Below are positions 51,557-60,211 of a DNA stretch of 64,000 bases, one piece after another. Both the position numbers and the translations under genes were made by a program. The stretch spans positions 324,241 to 388,240 of the forward strand of contig NZ_MUFC01000001.1 of NCBI RefSeq assembly GCF_001995985.1, given 5' to 3'. The stretch's first letter is position 1. Each line of letters starts with the position of its first letter. Under the pieces are notes generated by a model that was not told where the DNA came from, ran no database searches, and saw only the letters and a program-made list of their open reading frames with translations. This stretch comes from Salinivibrio sharmensis. Lineage in GTDB: Bacteria; Pseudomonadota; Gammaproteobacteria; Enterobacterales; Vibrionaceae.

Positions 51557-52711
51557 TTAATTGTCTACCACCACAAGATCATCACGGTGCATCGCGACTG
51601 GTCCGTATTCATAACCTAGAATATCTGCGATTTGTTGGCTATGCGCACCGGCAATGCGGCGCAAGTCGCTAGCGGTGTAGCGACAAATCCCTCGTGCGAC
51701 GCACTTCCCCTCTACCGACAGAATACGCACCACCTCACCGCGTGCAAACGCTCCTTTCACCGTAACGATGCCTTTGCTCAACAAACTGCTGCCTTTTTGC
51801 GTCACCGCAGTAATCGCACCGGCATCGACAACGATATCACCCGCAGGCGGAGGCCCGGCAAGAATCCAACGTTTACGGCTCTCTAACGGACTTTCTAGAG
51901 GCAAGAAGCGCGTGCCAGCGTTGTCGCCAGCAGTCACTTTTTGGATCACTTCAGGTTTACTCCCCGCAGCAATAGTCACTTCGACACCGGCTCGACGGCC
52001 AATATCAGCTGCTTGAAGCTTGGTTGCCATTCCGCCGGTGCCAAGTCCCCCGACACTGCCACCTGCTAATTTGCGTAAGGTTTCATCAATGGTATGGACT
52101 TCACGAATCAGCTCGGCATCGGGGTTGGAGCGCGGATCAGCCGTGAACAGGCCGGGTTGGTCAGTTAACAGTAGGAGTTTGTCGGCATCAGCGAGAATCG
52201 CTACCAAGGCAGATAAGTTATCATTATCGCCCACCTTAATTTCAGATGTGGCGACCGCATCGTTCTCATTCACAATCGGAATGATGCCATTATCCAGCAA
52301 AGCTTGAAGCATATCACGGGCGTTGAGAAAGCGTTCGCGGTGTTCTAGGTCGGCCCGAGTAAGCAGCATTTGACCGACTTGAAAGCCATATAGGCCAAAC
52401 AGGTGTTCCCAGGTCTGTATAAGGCGGCATTGCCCCACCGCCGCTAGCATTTGCTTGTTGGCTACGGTGTCAGCAAGCACCGGGTAGCCGAGGTGCTCTC
52501 TGCCTGCGGCAATCGCCGCGGATGACACAATGATCACCTGGTGGCCTTGCTGGCGTAAACGCGCACATTGGCGCACCAGTTCGACCATGTGTGCTTGATC
52601 TAAACGTGCAGAGCCGCCCGTTAGCACACTGGTACCAAGTTTTACCACGAGAGTTTGGGAAGAGACGTTGGCCGCAAGGTCACCGTCTTGAAATGCATCT
52701 TGAATTGTCAT
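51557..52711 (-). CDS. proB: glutamate 5-kinase
   Basis: First, feedback-inhibited enzyme of proline synthesis. It has an amino-acid kinase domain ([17 protein letters not shown] near 24, [22 protein letters not shown] near 150) followed by a C-terminal PUA domain (about 295-384). The ATG at 52711 gives 384 aa, some 16 residues longer at the N-terminus than E. coli ProB. The frame is open 20 codons further through a hairpin, which makes the upstream start unlikely. Spacer to crl is 85 bp. Confidence 0.95.
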   Translation of the reverse strand: MTIQDAFQDGDLAANVSSQTLVVKLGTSVLTGGSARLDQAHMVELVRQCARLRQQGHQVIIVSSAAIAAGREHLGYPVLADTVANKQMLAAVGQCRLIQTWEHLFGLYGFQVGQMLLTRADLEHRERFLNARDMLQALLDNGIIPIVNENDAVATSEIKVGDNDNLSALVAILADADKLLLLTDQPGLFTADPRSNPDAELIREVHTIDETLRKLAGGSVGGLGTGGMATKLQAADIGRRAGVEVTIAAGSKPEVIQKVTAGDNAGTRFLPLESPLESRKRWILAGPPPAGDIVVDAGAITAVTQKGSSLLSKGIVTVKGAFARGEVVRILSVEGKCVARGICRYTASDLRRIAGAHSQQIADILGYEYGPVAMHRDDLVVVDN

Positions 52712-52753
52712 GGTTGCCTGATCCACAAAAGCGTATGCCTCTCTTTTATCAAT

Positions 52754-52774
52754 CCCTTGTACATTTAACAAGGG
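52754..52774 (-). other. hairpin between crl and proB
   Basis: CCCTTGT pairs with ACAAGGG around ACATTTA. Read from crl toward proB it lacks a T-run, so it is either a leaky crl terminator or part of the proB leader. Confidence 0.45.
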
Positions 52775-52796
52775 GCGGGATCAGGCAAATCGATAG

Positions 52797-53198
52797 TTAT
52801 TCAGAGCAAGCCAGCTCTGGCTCGGTTAACGCGTGGCTTGGTGAAAGGACAAGGTTTAATTCATCTTCTACCAAGGAGCACAATTTGGCATAAAAGTGAG
52901 TCAGGGTTTTATCAACGGCCTCTTGCGCATCTCTCGGAATAGGCTTAGCGACCCAGTCTCCTTTTTTATCATACAAACCAAAGCCGTAACGATACTCAAA
53001 GCCGTCAGAGTGCGGGGTTAACTCAAACCACCAGCCCCAAAACTCACGTGCTTCGGGATCTTTATTAGCATCCACACACACAGAGAGGCTATCGAAAAAA
53101 TAGCGCTCGGTATGCGACCCACCTTCGCGAAAGTACGGGCCCAATGCAGTAAAACGTGTTTTTAATCGTCCATGTGAAAGCGGTAATTGATCGCTCAT
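52797..53198 (-). CDS. crl: sigma-S-binding factor Crl
   Basis: Small activator that binds sigma-S and helps it load on RNA polymerase in stationary phase. It is 133 aa, the same as E. coli. Conserved: LKTRFTALGPYFREG, CVDANKDPEAREFWGWWFEL and YRYGFGLYDKKGDWVAKPIP. The start at 53198 has GGAGG 5 bases upstream; an in-frame start 12 codons earlier lacks support. Confidence 0.94.
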   Translation of the reverse strand: MSDQLPLSHGRLKTRFTALGPYFREGGSHTERYFFDSLSVCVDANKDPEAREFWGWWFELTPHSDGFEYRYGFGLYDKKGDWVAKPIPRDAQEAVDKTLTHFYAKLCSLVEDELNLVLSPSHALTEPELACSE

Positions 53199-53354
53199 CG
53201 TGTCCTCCAATGGCACTTTGACGTCCTTGTTCATGGTATATCATGGGCTTAGCCATCAGGTGAACGACAATATTCCGCTTTCAGCGGTGGATCACATCTT
53301 CAATTTATCCCTCACACGGCTAGCGCCTGTGCTATCCGTGCCGCCGTCGCCCGA

Positions 53355-54608
53355 TTAGAGTACATCCTCGAACCACTTGACGGTTTCGGTCAAGGCGCGG
53401 TGATAGCCATCATGAAGCGGGGTATTCGGTAAGGTCATCGCTTTGCCACCGCGACTGTACCTGGCGATCATTTGATTGTCTGACTCAGGACAAACGGGAT
53501 CATCTTTTAGGCTAAGCGCTAAGATCGGCACCTCAGTGCGTCGGCCAGTAAGCAACCCTTGGTTTTTTAGCGACCAGGCCTGTAACCGTGTTTTTAATGT
53601 GTCGATTGGAATGCGGCGCCCTAAGCGTGACCCGAGGGTATCCAAGTACATAGGTGGCATTTTTTTCATTAACGAGGCGTCTGTCAGTAACGCATGAACA
53701 ATGCCACCGAGTGACGCACTGGCTTTCACTCGATGCGGCTCGAGAAACGCCATTCTCACTGCCGGATTGGCACCAAAGCGAATGCCCATGGTGCCCACGC
53801 GATGGTGGTCGACCCAAGGTACTTCGACCAGCTTGTCTAACATTGCGGTGTGCAAACGGCTGGTGTCTTCGTTTAAGTGCCAATGACAGCTATGCCCCAC
53901 GGAAGGCATGTCTAGGGTTAACACCGCAATATCAGCGGGCGCGAAATAATCAACAAACAGGCGCCAAAGATCCGTCTGCAAACTGTCCAAGCTGCCGCTT
54001 AAGATAACCACCGGCAAGGTAGCATCGGTACGGGGCAAATAGAGGTACCCTTTCAACGATTTACCGTCTAACTGGGTCTCCACTGTTTTTACCGTGAACG
54101 GCAATTGTGCAATGGCATTCTCGAACGCCTTGAAGGCTAAGGTTTCCGACTGCAGCGCAAGGCTATCACCTTTTAAGTGTGGATACGCGGCAATGCCAAA
54201 ATAAGTGCAAGCTTGCAGCCACTGCTCCCCGGCTTGTTTGCTCTTTCCTTCATCCATCAAGGCTTGGGCAGCTTTTTGGTGCTGCATGCCGACCGCTGTC
54301 CATTCGTAGTTCCAATTACCTGAGCGATAACCTTCAACGGTATCAAGCAGTGAGTCCACTGTACGCGAATTATCCGAGTGTGCGATGCGGGCAAAAATCG
54401 CCTCCATTTCCAATGGGTCGACCCCTTGCCACGTCCACTGACCACGACGGCGCATTCGATACCAACTCGACTCACTGTCACCATCAAATGCCGAGTAATC
54501 TGACTGTTGGGTTTGCTGAACGGCACCGAACAGGGTCGATGTCTCGGTGGCATGCTTGTGTTTAGCAAACAGCTTGACCGATAGGTTTTGTGATTCGTTC
54601 TCGGACAC
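53355..54608 (-). CDS. frsA: esterase-like protein FrsA
   Basis: Alpha/beta-hydrolase-fold protein, known in enterics and vibrios to bind unphosphorylated IIA-Glc. It is 417 aa. The DUF1100/FrsA landmarks are NWNYEW, YFGIAAYPHLKGD, LTLDMPSVGHSCHW, and GIRFGANPAVRMAFLEP, where the usual nucleophile-elbow Ser is replaced, as is typical of FrsA. The start is a GTG at 54608 with AGGAG upstream; 25 further in-frame codons upstream are hydrophobic and not family-like. Its partner crr is in this same window. Confidence 0.88.
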   Translation of the reverse strand: MSENESQNLSVKLFAKHKHATETSTLFGAVQQTQQSDYSAFDGDSESSWYRMRRRGQWTWQGVDPLEMEAIFARIAHSDNSRTVDSLLDTVEGYRSGNWNYEWTAVGMQHQKAAQALMDEGKSKQAGEQWLQACTYFGIAAYPHLKGDSLALQSETLAFKAFENAIAQLPFTVKTVETQLDGKSLKGYLYLPRTDATLPVVILSGSLDSLQTDLWRLFVDYFAPADIAVLTLDMPSVGHSCHWHLNEDTSRLHTAMLDKLVEVPWVDHHRVGTMGIRFGANPAVRMAFLEPHRVKASASLGGIVHALLTDASLMKKMPPMYLDTLGSRLGRRIPIDTLKTRLQAWSLKNQGLLTGRRTEVPILALSLKDDPVCPESDNQMIARYSRGGKAMTLPNTPLHDGYHRALTETVKWFEDVL

Positions 54609-54722
54609 ACCCACTCCTAGGCTTTTTATGTAACGTGCTGTTAGTTTAAACCATACACATATCAAGGCCATGATTTTCCGCACTTATCAGCCGCACTAGT
54701 CAAAAACGCCGCTATAGAAACC

Positions 54723-54754
54723 AAAAACGCCGCGTGACAACGCGGCGTTTTTTG
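54723..54754. terminator. terminator of gpt
   Basis: AAAAACGCCGCGT pairs with ACGCGGCGTTTTT around GACA. On the minus strand it ends in T5 downstream of gpt. Confidence 0.9.
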
Positions 54755-54771
54755 AGTGCATGGCAGCAACG

Positions 54772-55227
54772 TTATTTGGCTATCGGCTCAACATAACTAA
54801 CGGCCATATCCCAAGGCTGTTCAATCCAGGTGTCTTGGGCAATATCGACCACATAGTCATCCACCAAAGGTTTCCCTGCCGGCTTGGCACTAACGGTGAC
54901 AAACCGCGCTTTCGGGTATAGCTGGCGAACCATTTCTGCCGTACCGCCTGTGTCCACCAGATCATCGACAACGATAAAGCCTTCACCATCTCCGGGCGCT
55001 TGCTTAACAACACGCATATCGCGTTGATGATCGTGGTCATAACTTGAGATACACACAGTATCGACGTGACGGATACCCAGCTCACGCGCCAATATAGCAG
55101 CAGGAACTAGGCCACCGCGGCTCACAGCAATAATTCCCTTCCATTGCTCTGCAGGCAGCAACTTCTCCGCCAGTTGGCGGGTGTACATCTGCATATTGTC
55201 CCAAGTGATAATAAACTTATTGCTCAT
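54772..55227 (-). CDS. gpt: xanthine-guanine phosphoribosyltransferase
   Basis: Purine salvage enzyme converting guanine, xanthine and hypoxanthine to nucleotides using PRPP, at the inner face of the membrane. It is 151 aa. The PRPP-binding motif is [15 protein letters not shown] near 84-98, and [19 protein letters not shown] is near 33. It lies 56 bp downstream of the purine permease on the same strand with no terminator between, so uptake and salvage are probably co-expressed. Confidence 0.96.
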   Translation of the reverse strand: MSNKFIITWDNMQMYTRQLAEKLLPAEQWKGIIAVSRGGLVPAAILARELGIRHVDTVCISSYDHDHQRDMRVVKQAPGDGEGFIVVDDLVDTGGTAEMVRQLYPKARFVTVSAKPAGKPLVDDYVVDIAQDTWIEQPWDMAVSYVEPIAK

Positions 55228-55283
55228 GGTGAAAACCTCATGGCGACTCTCGCCTTGTTATAACGTCAATGTGGGCAGCTGTT

Positions 55284-56576
55284 TTACACCAAGAAAACAA
55301 ACTTGAGTAAGAACAACCCCGCCAAAATCCAAATACTGACAGGGACTTCTCGCCCTTTGCCCGCAAAGGTTTTTACGGCACAAAATGCAATAAAGCCAAG
55401 CCCGATCCCGCTTGCAATCGAGTAAGTTAGCGGCATCAGTAAACAAACAACCACCACGGGGGCCGCTTCAGTGAGATCTCGCCAGTTGATTCCAACCAAA
55501 CCAGACATCATCAAAATCGCCACATAAAACAATGCGCCGGCGGTCGCATAAGCCGGAACCATACCTGCAAGCGGCGCAAAGAAGAGTGCGAGTAAAAACA
55601 GAACACCCACGACAACGGCGGTTAGACCTGTACGCCCACCTGCAGCAACACCGGAGACACTCTCAATATAAGAGGTCGTGTTTGACGTGCCTAAAAGCGC
55701 CCCGACGGAAGTCGCGGTACTGTCTGCCAGTAAAGCACGATTTAAACGCGGTAGTTTACCATCTTTGTCGAGAAGTTCCGCGCGCTGTGCCACACCCACT
55801 AAGGTTCCTGCGGTATCAAAAAGGTCAACGAACAAAAATGCGAACACAATCGACACCAAACCCACTTCCAATGCACCGGAAAAGTCTAACTGCATAAAGG
55901 TTGGTGCTAAGCTGGGTGGCGCTGACATCACACCGCTATAAGACACATCGCCGGCCACCACACCAATCACGGTCACCGCTAAAATGGCAATCATCACCGC
56001 CCCTTTTAAGCCACGGTGCACAAGACCAATGGTCAGGAAAAATCCCAATGCAGCCATCGCAGGTGCAAACGCAGTGACGTCACCGAGCGCCACGAGGGTG
56101 GCAGGATGGTCCACCACAATGCCTGCATTTTGTAAGGCGATCAGTGCTAAGAAAAGGCCAATACCGGCAGAGATTCCGGTTCTTAGTGACATGGGAATGG
56201 AGTTAATAATCCACTCTCGCACGCGCAATACACTCAGTGCGATAAAGCAAAGCCCCGAAATAAACACGGCCGCTAGTGCAACTTGCCACGAGTGCCCCAT
56301 CTGCAGAACCACCGTATAGGTGAAAAAAGCATTCAAGCCCATGCCTGGCGCCTGCGCCACCGGATAGTTAGCAACAATCCCCATCACCAAACAACCGATC
56401 GCTGCAGCAAGACAGGTGGCGACAAAGACCGCGCCTTTGTCCATCCCCGTTTCCGCCAAAATCGACGGGTTAACGAATATGATGTACGCCATGGTTAAAA
56501 AGGTGGTAAACCCAGCAATCACTTCCGTGCGAAGATCTGTGCCATGGGCCTTGAGTTTAAATAAACGCTCTAACAT
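55284..56576 (-). CDS. AzgA-type purine permease (NCS2 family)
   Basis: Inner-membrane adenine/guanine/hypoxanthine transporter of the AzgA branch (relatives in E. coli: AdeP, GhxP). It is 430 aa with about 12-14 hydrophobic segments. Family marks are RTEVIAGFTTFLTMAYIIFVNP near 16, APGMGLNAFFTY near 76, DLFDTAGTLVGVA near 250 and LLGTSNTTSYIESVSGVAAGGRTG near 290. Specificity within the group cannot be read by eye. A canonical PurR operator stands 45 bp upstream of the start. Confidence 0.9.
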   Translation of the reverse strand: MLERLFKLKAHGTDLRTEVIAGFTTFLTMAYIIFVNPSILAETGMDKGAVFVATCLAAAIGCLVMGIVANYPVAQAPGMGLNAFFTYTVVLQMGHSWQVALAAVFISGLCFIALSVLRVREWIINSIPMSLRTGISAGIGLFLALIALQNAGIVVDHPATLVALGDVTAFAPAMAALGFFLTIGLVHRGLKGAVMIAILAVTVIGVVAGDVSYSGVMSAPPSLAPTFMQLDFSGALEVGLVSIVFAFLFVDLFDTAGTLVGVAQRAELLDKDGKLPRLNRALLADSTATSVGALLGTSNTTSYIESVSGVAAGGRTGLTAVVVGVLFLLALFFAPLAGMVPAYATAGALFYVAILMMSGLVGINWRDLTEAAPVVVVCLLMPLTYSIASGIGLGFIAFCAVKTFAGKGREVPVSIWILAGLFLLKFVFLV

Positions 56577-56620
56577 CGGTTATGTCCCAAACTAAAAGTG
56601 GTGTATCGCGAGATACAAAA

Positions 56621-56636
56621 AGGAAAACGTTTGCGT
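56621..56636 (-). promoter_or_regulatory. PurR operator upstream of the purine permease
   Basis: On the minus strand the 16 bases read ACGCAAACGTTTTCCT, matching the enterobacterial PurR consensus at essentially every position. It lies 45 bp before the permease start, so the permease-gpt pair is probably repressed when purine corepressors are abundant. A TTGACA lies about 100 bp further upstream (56733-56738) but its -10 is poor, so the exact promoter is uncertain. Confidence 0.75.
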
Positions 56637-56774
56637 CGTAAAATTTGGCGCAAATCTTACCGATCGATGGCGGAAATTTCCAGGATAAAAAGTCTGAAAT
56701 CACCGTAAATATCGCTGATTAGAACGGATAATTGTCAAAATGGTCAGTATAGTTGGGCTGTGCGCGAACAAGAT

Positions 56775-56801
56775 AAAAAAAACGCCACACATTGTGTGGC
56801 G
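56775..56801 (-). terminator. terminator of the 30-codon aromatic gene
   Basis: On the minus strand CGCCACAC pairs with GTGTGGCG around AAT, followed by T8. It lies between the small ORF (ends 56866) and the permease promoter region, so it separates the two or acts as an attenuator for the permease. Confidence 0.85.
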
Positions 56802-56865
56802 CCAGAATTAAAGCGTTTGCTTCTGGATCAGAAATATCTCTGTAAGAGCGGGGGAATCGTAAAAC

Positions 56866-56958
56866 TTACTTGCTATACCCGAACGGTGCCGGATACGTAA
56901 AACCTTGTGTATAGACTGACTGCTGGTTCCAGTAATAGCTTGATACCATGCCTTCCAT
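56866..56958 (-). CDS. 30-aa tyrosine-rich small protein (unrecognised)
   Basis: An ORF of 30 codons starting ATG at 56958 and ending TAA. Its Shine-Dalgarno GAGAGAGG (56965-56972) is among the strongest in the window and is spaced about 6 bases from the ATG. The product begins MEGMVSSYYW and ends FGYSK; it has five Tyr, two Phe and one Trp, almost no charge (one Glu, one Lys) and no hydrophobic helix or signal peptide. A plausible promoter (57073-57101) and a strong terminator (56775-56801) frame it as its own transcript of about 290 bases. I know no homologous family. It could also be a leader peptide controlling the permease downstream. Confidence 0.6.
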   Translation of the reverse strand: MEGMVSSYYWNQQSVYTQGFTYPAPFGYSK

Positions 56959-57072
56959 TTTTTACCTCTCTCAAGTTTAAACCAATGTTGTTCACATTTA
57001 TCTCGGTTCCTTGGAGGCGAATACTCGGGTTCACTCCATGAACAACTGGCAAGCTTGGTTGCCGATGTCTAG

Positions 57073-57101
57073 ATATTAACCCAGTGGTAATTTATTTACA
57101 A
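57073..57101 (-). promoter_or_regulatory. candidate promoter of the small aromatic gene
   Basis: On the minus strand TTGTAA (57096-57101) and TAATAT (57073-57078) are 17 bp apart, each matching four of six consensus bases. The leader to the small ORF would be about 105 bases. Confidence 0.45.
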
Positions 57102-57298
57102 GTATTATGGTGAGATGAGTCACAAAAAGTTCATATGTGTAATTTAATTACGCTAAAAAAGCCTAATAAAGCTGGCAGGGGCGGTTTCTCTGAGTGACTG
57201 TTGTCAGCATAGAGACAGTGATATCCTTGGGATTGTTTTTCCATTCCAGATAGGCCTGCTACGAAGTCGGCCAAATAGAAAATAAAATGGAGTCTACC
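57102..57298. other. spacer before pepD, no gene seen
   Basis: Between the small-gene promoter and pepD I find only a poor promoter-like pair (TTGTCA 57201, TATCCT 57222, 15 bp apart) and the pepD Shine-Dalgarno GGAG at 57289. No convincing ORF or strong hairpin is present. Confidence 0.5.
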
Positions 57299-58762
57299 GT
57301 GTCTGAGATCAGCCAATTATCACCTCGCCCAGTTTGGGCATTTTTCGACCAAATCTGTGCTATTCCCCACCCCTCTTATCACGAATCACAGCTTGCTCAA
57401 TTTATTATCGACTGGGCTAAAGGGCGGGGGCTAGACGTCCGTCAGGATCAAGCGGGCAATCTGTTTATTCGTAAAGCGGCAACCCCCGGAATGGAAAACC
57501 GTAAAGGGGTAGTGCTCCAAGCACACCTAGATATGGTGCCGCAGAAAAATGAAAATACGGATCATGATTTTACTCGCGATCCTATTCGTCCCTACATTGA
57601 CGGTGATTGGGTAACGGCCGAAGGCACCACATTAGGTGCGGATAACGGTATTGGCATGGCTTCATGCCTTGCCGTACTGGACGCCGATGATATCGAGCAT
57701 GGCCCGCTCGAAGTGCTACTCACCACCAATGAAGAAGCCGGTATGGACGGCGCATTTGGCTTGGAAGCGGGGTGGTTAGACGGGGAGATCTTGCTTAACA
57801 CGGATTCAGAGCAAGAGGGTGAAGTCTATATGGGGTGTGCCGGTGGCGTCGACGCCAGCATGCACTTTCCGATAGAGCGTCAGGCAGACGATAAAGCACT
57901 CGCGCGTTTTACCGTAGGAATTAAAGGCCTAAAAGGCGGCCATTCGGGCGTTGATATTCACACGGGTCGCGCCAATGCCAACAAGTTACTGGCCCGTTTG
58001 CTCAGCCATCACCTTGGCGAAACAGACACTCGCCTACTTGCATTACGCGGCGGGACATTACGCAATGCCATCCCACGAGAAGCCTTTGCCGATATTGCCG
58101 TTCCGGCCGATCAACAGCAGGCACTGGCTGCAGCCATCGATGACTTTGCCATGCTGATGAAAGATGAGCTCGGCCAGCTGGAAGAACAAGTCACTGTCAT
58201 TCTTGAGCCTTGTGATAACCCCATTGCGCCATTGACACGCGCCGTGCAGTCTCGCTTATTAGCGGCGTTAAATGCGGCACCCAACGGTGTTGTAAGAATG
58301 AGTGATGATATTCCAGGCGTAGTCGAAACATCACTGAATTTGGGGGTTATCAACACCGAAGACGATCGCATTACTGTGCTATTTCTGATCCGCTCCTTAA
58401 TCGATTCGGGCAGAGAAATGATGCAAGGGACGCTGCAATCTTTGGCAAGCCTTGCCAATGTCACGGTGGAGTTTTCAGGGGCCTATCCAGGCTGGAAGCC
58501 CGATCCTGAGTCGCAAATCATGCATATTTTCCGTGACACCTATGAAGGTATTTACCAGCGTAAGCCTGACATTATGGTGATTCATGCCGGCCTTGAATGT
58601 GGCTTGTTTAAGAAGCCGTATCCAACCATGGATATGATCTCATTCGGTCCGACCATCAAGTTCCCACATTCACCCGATGAAAAAGTGCATATCGATAGTG
58701 TGGGCCACTACTGGCAGCAAATGCAGGCGATTTTAAAAGCAATCCCTGCTAAATCAGCCTAA
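57299..58762 (+). CDS. pepD: beta-Ala-His dipeptidase (aminoacyl-histidine dipeptidase)
   Basis: Cytosolic M20-family zinc dipeptidase with broad specificity. The start is the GTG at 57299, giving 487 aa and MSEISQLSPRP as in E. coli PepD (485 aa), with GGAG six bases upstream; an ATG at 57287 overlaps that Shine-Dalgarno. Metal motifs: LQAHLDMVPQ near 77, TLGADNGIGMA near 113 and TNEEAGMDGAFG near 145. The lid domain contains GLKGGHSGVDIH. Confidence 0.95.
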   Translation: MSEISQLSPRPVWAFFDQICAIPHPSYHESQLAQFIIDWAKGRGLDVRQDQAGNLFIRKAATPGMENRKGVVLQAHLDMVPQKNENTDHDFTRDPIRPYIDGDWVTAEGTTLGADNGIGMASCLAVLDADDIEHGPLEVLLTTNEEAGMDGAFGLEAGWLDGEILLNTDSEQEGEVYMGCAGGVDASMHFPIERQADDKALARFTVGIKGLKGGHSGVDIHTGRANANKLLARLLSHHLGETDTRLLALRGGTLRNAIPREAFADIAVPADQQQALAAAIDDFAMLMKDELGQLEEQVTVILEPCDNPIAPLTRAVQSRLLAALNAAPNGVVRMSDDIPGVVETSLNLGVINTEDDRITVLFLIRSLIDSGREMMQGTLQSLASLANVTVEFSGAYPGWKPDPESQIMHIFRDTYEGIYQRKPDIMVIHAGLECGLFKKPYPTMDMISFGPTIKFPHSPDEKVHIDSVGHYWQQMQAILKAIPAKSA

Positions 58763-59835
58763 CCCAGTAAACTCAGTTGGGGGGCATTATCGTCCCCCAG
58801 TCCAACCGATAGTCCTATTAGCCGGATCCGTCGTCCCTCCCCCCGATAAAACGCCTCATTCAGCAAGGTATCAAACAGCGCACGGTCAAGTGACTCACAG
58901 CGGTGGGCAACCGTGGTGGTTTGAAAGTCGTTGAATTTAATTTTAATCCCTTGTCGACAAATGCGGCCATTGGCATCGGCTTTTTCCAAGCGTACTAACA
59001 ATGCTTGGTACAGGTGCTCTATCCAGGGTAAGCAGGCCTCAAGCTGATCAATGTCTTCGGATAGAGTTCGCTCTACACCCACAGATTTGCGAATTCGTTC
59101 TACTTCAACCTCTCGCCGATCAATGCCGTGAGCACGCTGCCACAACACGGCACCAAATTTGCCCAATCGCTGAATCAGCGCTGCCTGGTCACAAGCTTGA
59201 ATGTCAGCACAGGTAAAGAGATTCCATTCGTGCAATTTCGTCAATGTCACCCGACCAACGCCGGGAATCGACTGCAAAGGGAGGTCACGGACAAAGTCAT
59301 CGACTTGCTCAGGCGCCACGACACAAATGCCATCGGGTTTGTTTTTGTCGGAAGCGACTTTGGCGACAAACTTAACCGGTGCCACACCGGCTGATGCGGT
59401 GAGACCAAGTTCTTGATAAATATCGCGCCGAATTGCTTGAGCTATCCGCGTTGCCGAGTTTTGTAAGCACTCTGTATCAGTGACGTCGAGGTAAGCCTCG
59501 TCCAAAGATAAGGGCTCAATGATATCGGTGTAGCGATGAAAAATAGCGTGCAGTTGCTGAGAGACGCGGCGATATTTACTCATATTGCCGCGCATCACGG
59601 TCAGTCCTGGACATAATTTAAGGGCTTGGGCGGTCGCCATTGCCGAGCGGATCCCAAATCGGCGAGCTGGATAATTACACGTTGCGATGACACCTCGCCC
59701 ATCAGCAGAGCCACCAATGGCTAAGGGAATAGTTTGTAATGCCGGGTTATCCCGCATTTCTACCGCCGCGTAAAAGCAATCCATATCAATATGGATAATT
59801 TTTTTATTTACTCGGTGCGTGGTAAGCCCAACCAT
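58759..59835 (-). CDS. dinB: DNA polymerase IV
   Basis: Y-family translesion polymerase. The core starts KKIIHIDMDCFYAAVEMRD (catalytic Asp residues) and contains PLSLDEAYLDVT near 112 with the other catalytic acidic residues, a helix-hairpin-helix thumb (IPGVGRVTLTKLHE) and the little-finger domain. The start is uncertain: ATGs at 59835, 59859 and 59877 are in frame and none has a good Shine-Dalgarno. I take 59835 (358 aa), closest to the E. coli start. No LexA box is evident upstream. It overlaps pepD tail-to-tail by 4 bp. Confidence 0.9.
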   Translation of the reverse strand: MVGLTTHRVNKKIIHIDMDCFYAAVEMRDNPALQTIPLAIGGSADGRGVIATCNYPARRFGIRSAMATAQALKLCPGLTVMRGNMSKYRRVSQQLHAIFHRYTDIIEPLSLDEAYLDVTDTECLQNSATRIAQAIRRDIYQELGLTASAGVAPVKFVAKVASDKNKPDGICVVAPEQVDDFVRDLPLQSIPGVGRVTLTKLHEWNLFTCADIQACDQAALIQRLGKFGAVLWQRAHGIDRREVEVERIRKSVGVERTLSEDIDQLEACLPWIEHLYQALLVRLEKADANGRICRQGIKIKFNDFQTTTVAHRCESLDRALFDTLLNEAFYRGEGRRIRLIGLSVGLGDDNAPQLSLLG

Positions 59836-59889
59836 TGTGTTGCGTCTGCGATCTCCCATGATGTTAGTAACCACCATGGGAGAAACACG

Positions 59890-60111
59890 TTAGATAATTT
59901 GGTTCTTTTTCCATTCACGCGTTTTTTCCGCGCGATCTTCTCGCTTTTTCCGTGCATCGCAAGGCTCAGGGCAGTCGCACTCTTTTTCGATGCCCACTGC
60001 TCCTAAGCCACCACAGCTACCACTGATCGTTTTCTGCTGCACGATGTAACCAATTGCCATGCCGGCAATGACGAGCACGAAAACGGCAAAGGTGATAAGA
60101 AAAACTGACAT
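59890..60111 (-). CDS. nqrM: Na+-NQR maturation protein NqrM
   Basis: A 73-aa protein: N-terminal transmembrane helix (about 5-27), then a Cys-rich motif GSCGGLGAVGIEKECDCPEPC (trimmed: four Cys) and a very basic tail. NqrM delivers iron to the Cys pairs of NqrD and NqrE. Its place after apbE at the end of the nqr operon matches Vibrio. Confidence 0.93.
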   Translation of the reverse strand: MSVFLITFAVFVLVIAGMAIGYIVQQKTISGSCGGLGAVGIEKECDCPEPCDARKKREDRAEKTREWKKNQII

Positions 60112-60137
60112 AATTGCTCACCTACTTCTAGTCGTCA

Positions 60138-60211
60138 CGCCCAGTTATGCTAAAACTGGGCGCTAGTTCCACGCCTAATGCGTGTAATAGGCGCCAGTGC
60201 AGTCCTGCACT
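60138..60211 (-). repeat. three consecutive stem-loops between apbE and nqrM
   Basis: Hairpins: CGCCCAGTT (60138-60146) with AACTGGGCG (60154-60162); CGCCTA (60172-60177) with TAGGCG (60188-60193); AGTGCAG (60196-60202) with CTGCACT (60205-60211), the last overlapping the apbE stop. None has a T-run on the minus strand. Confidence 0.5.

Noticed and set aside
53654..54007. 117-aa open frame antisense to frsA
   Set aside because: No ribosome site or domain; it is explained by frsA on the other strand.
56810..56821. Second PurR-like half-site (AAGCGTTTGC) near the small aromatic gene
   Set aside because: Only one half of the palindrome matches, so I do not call it an operator.
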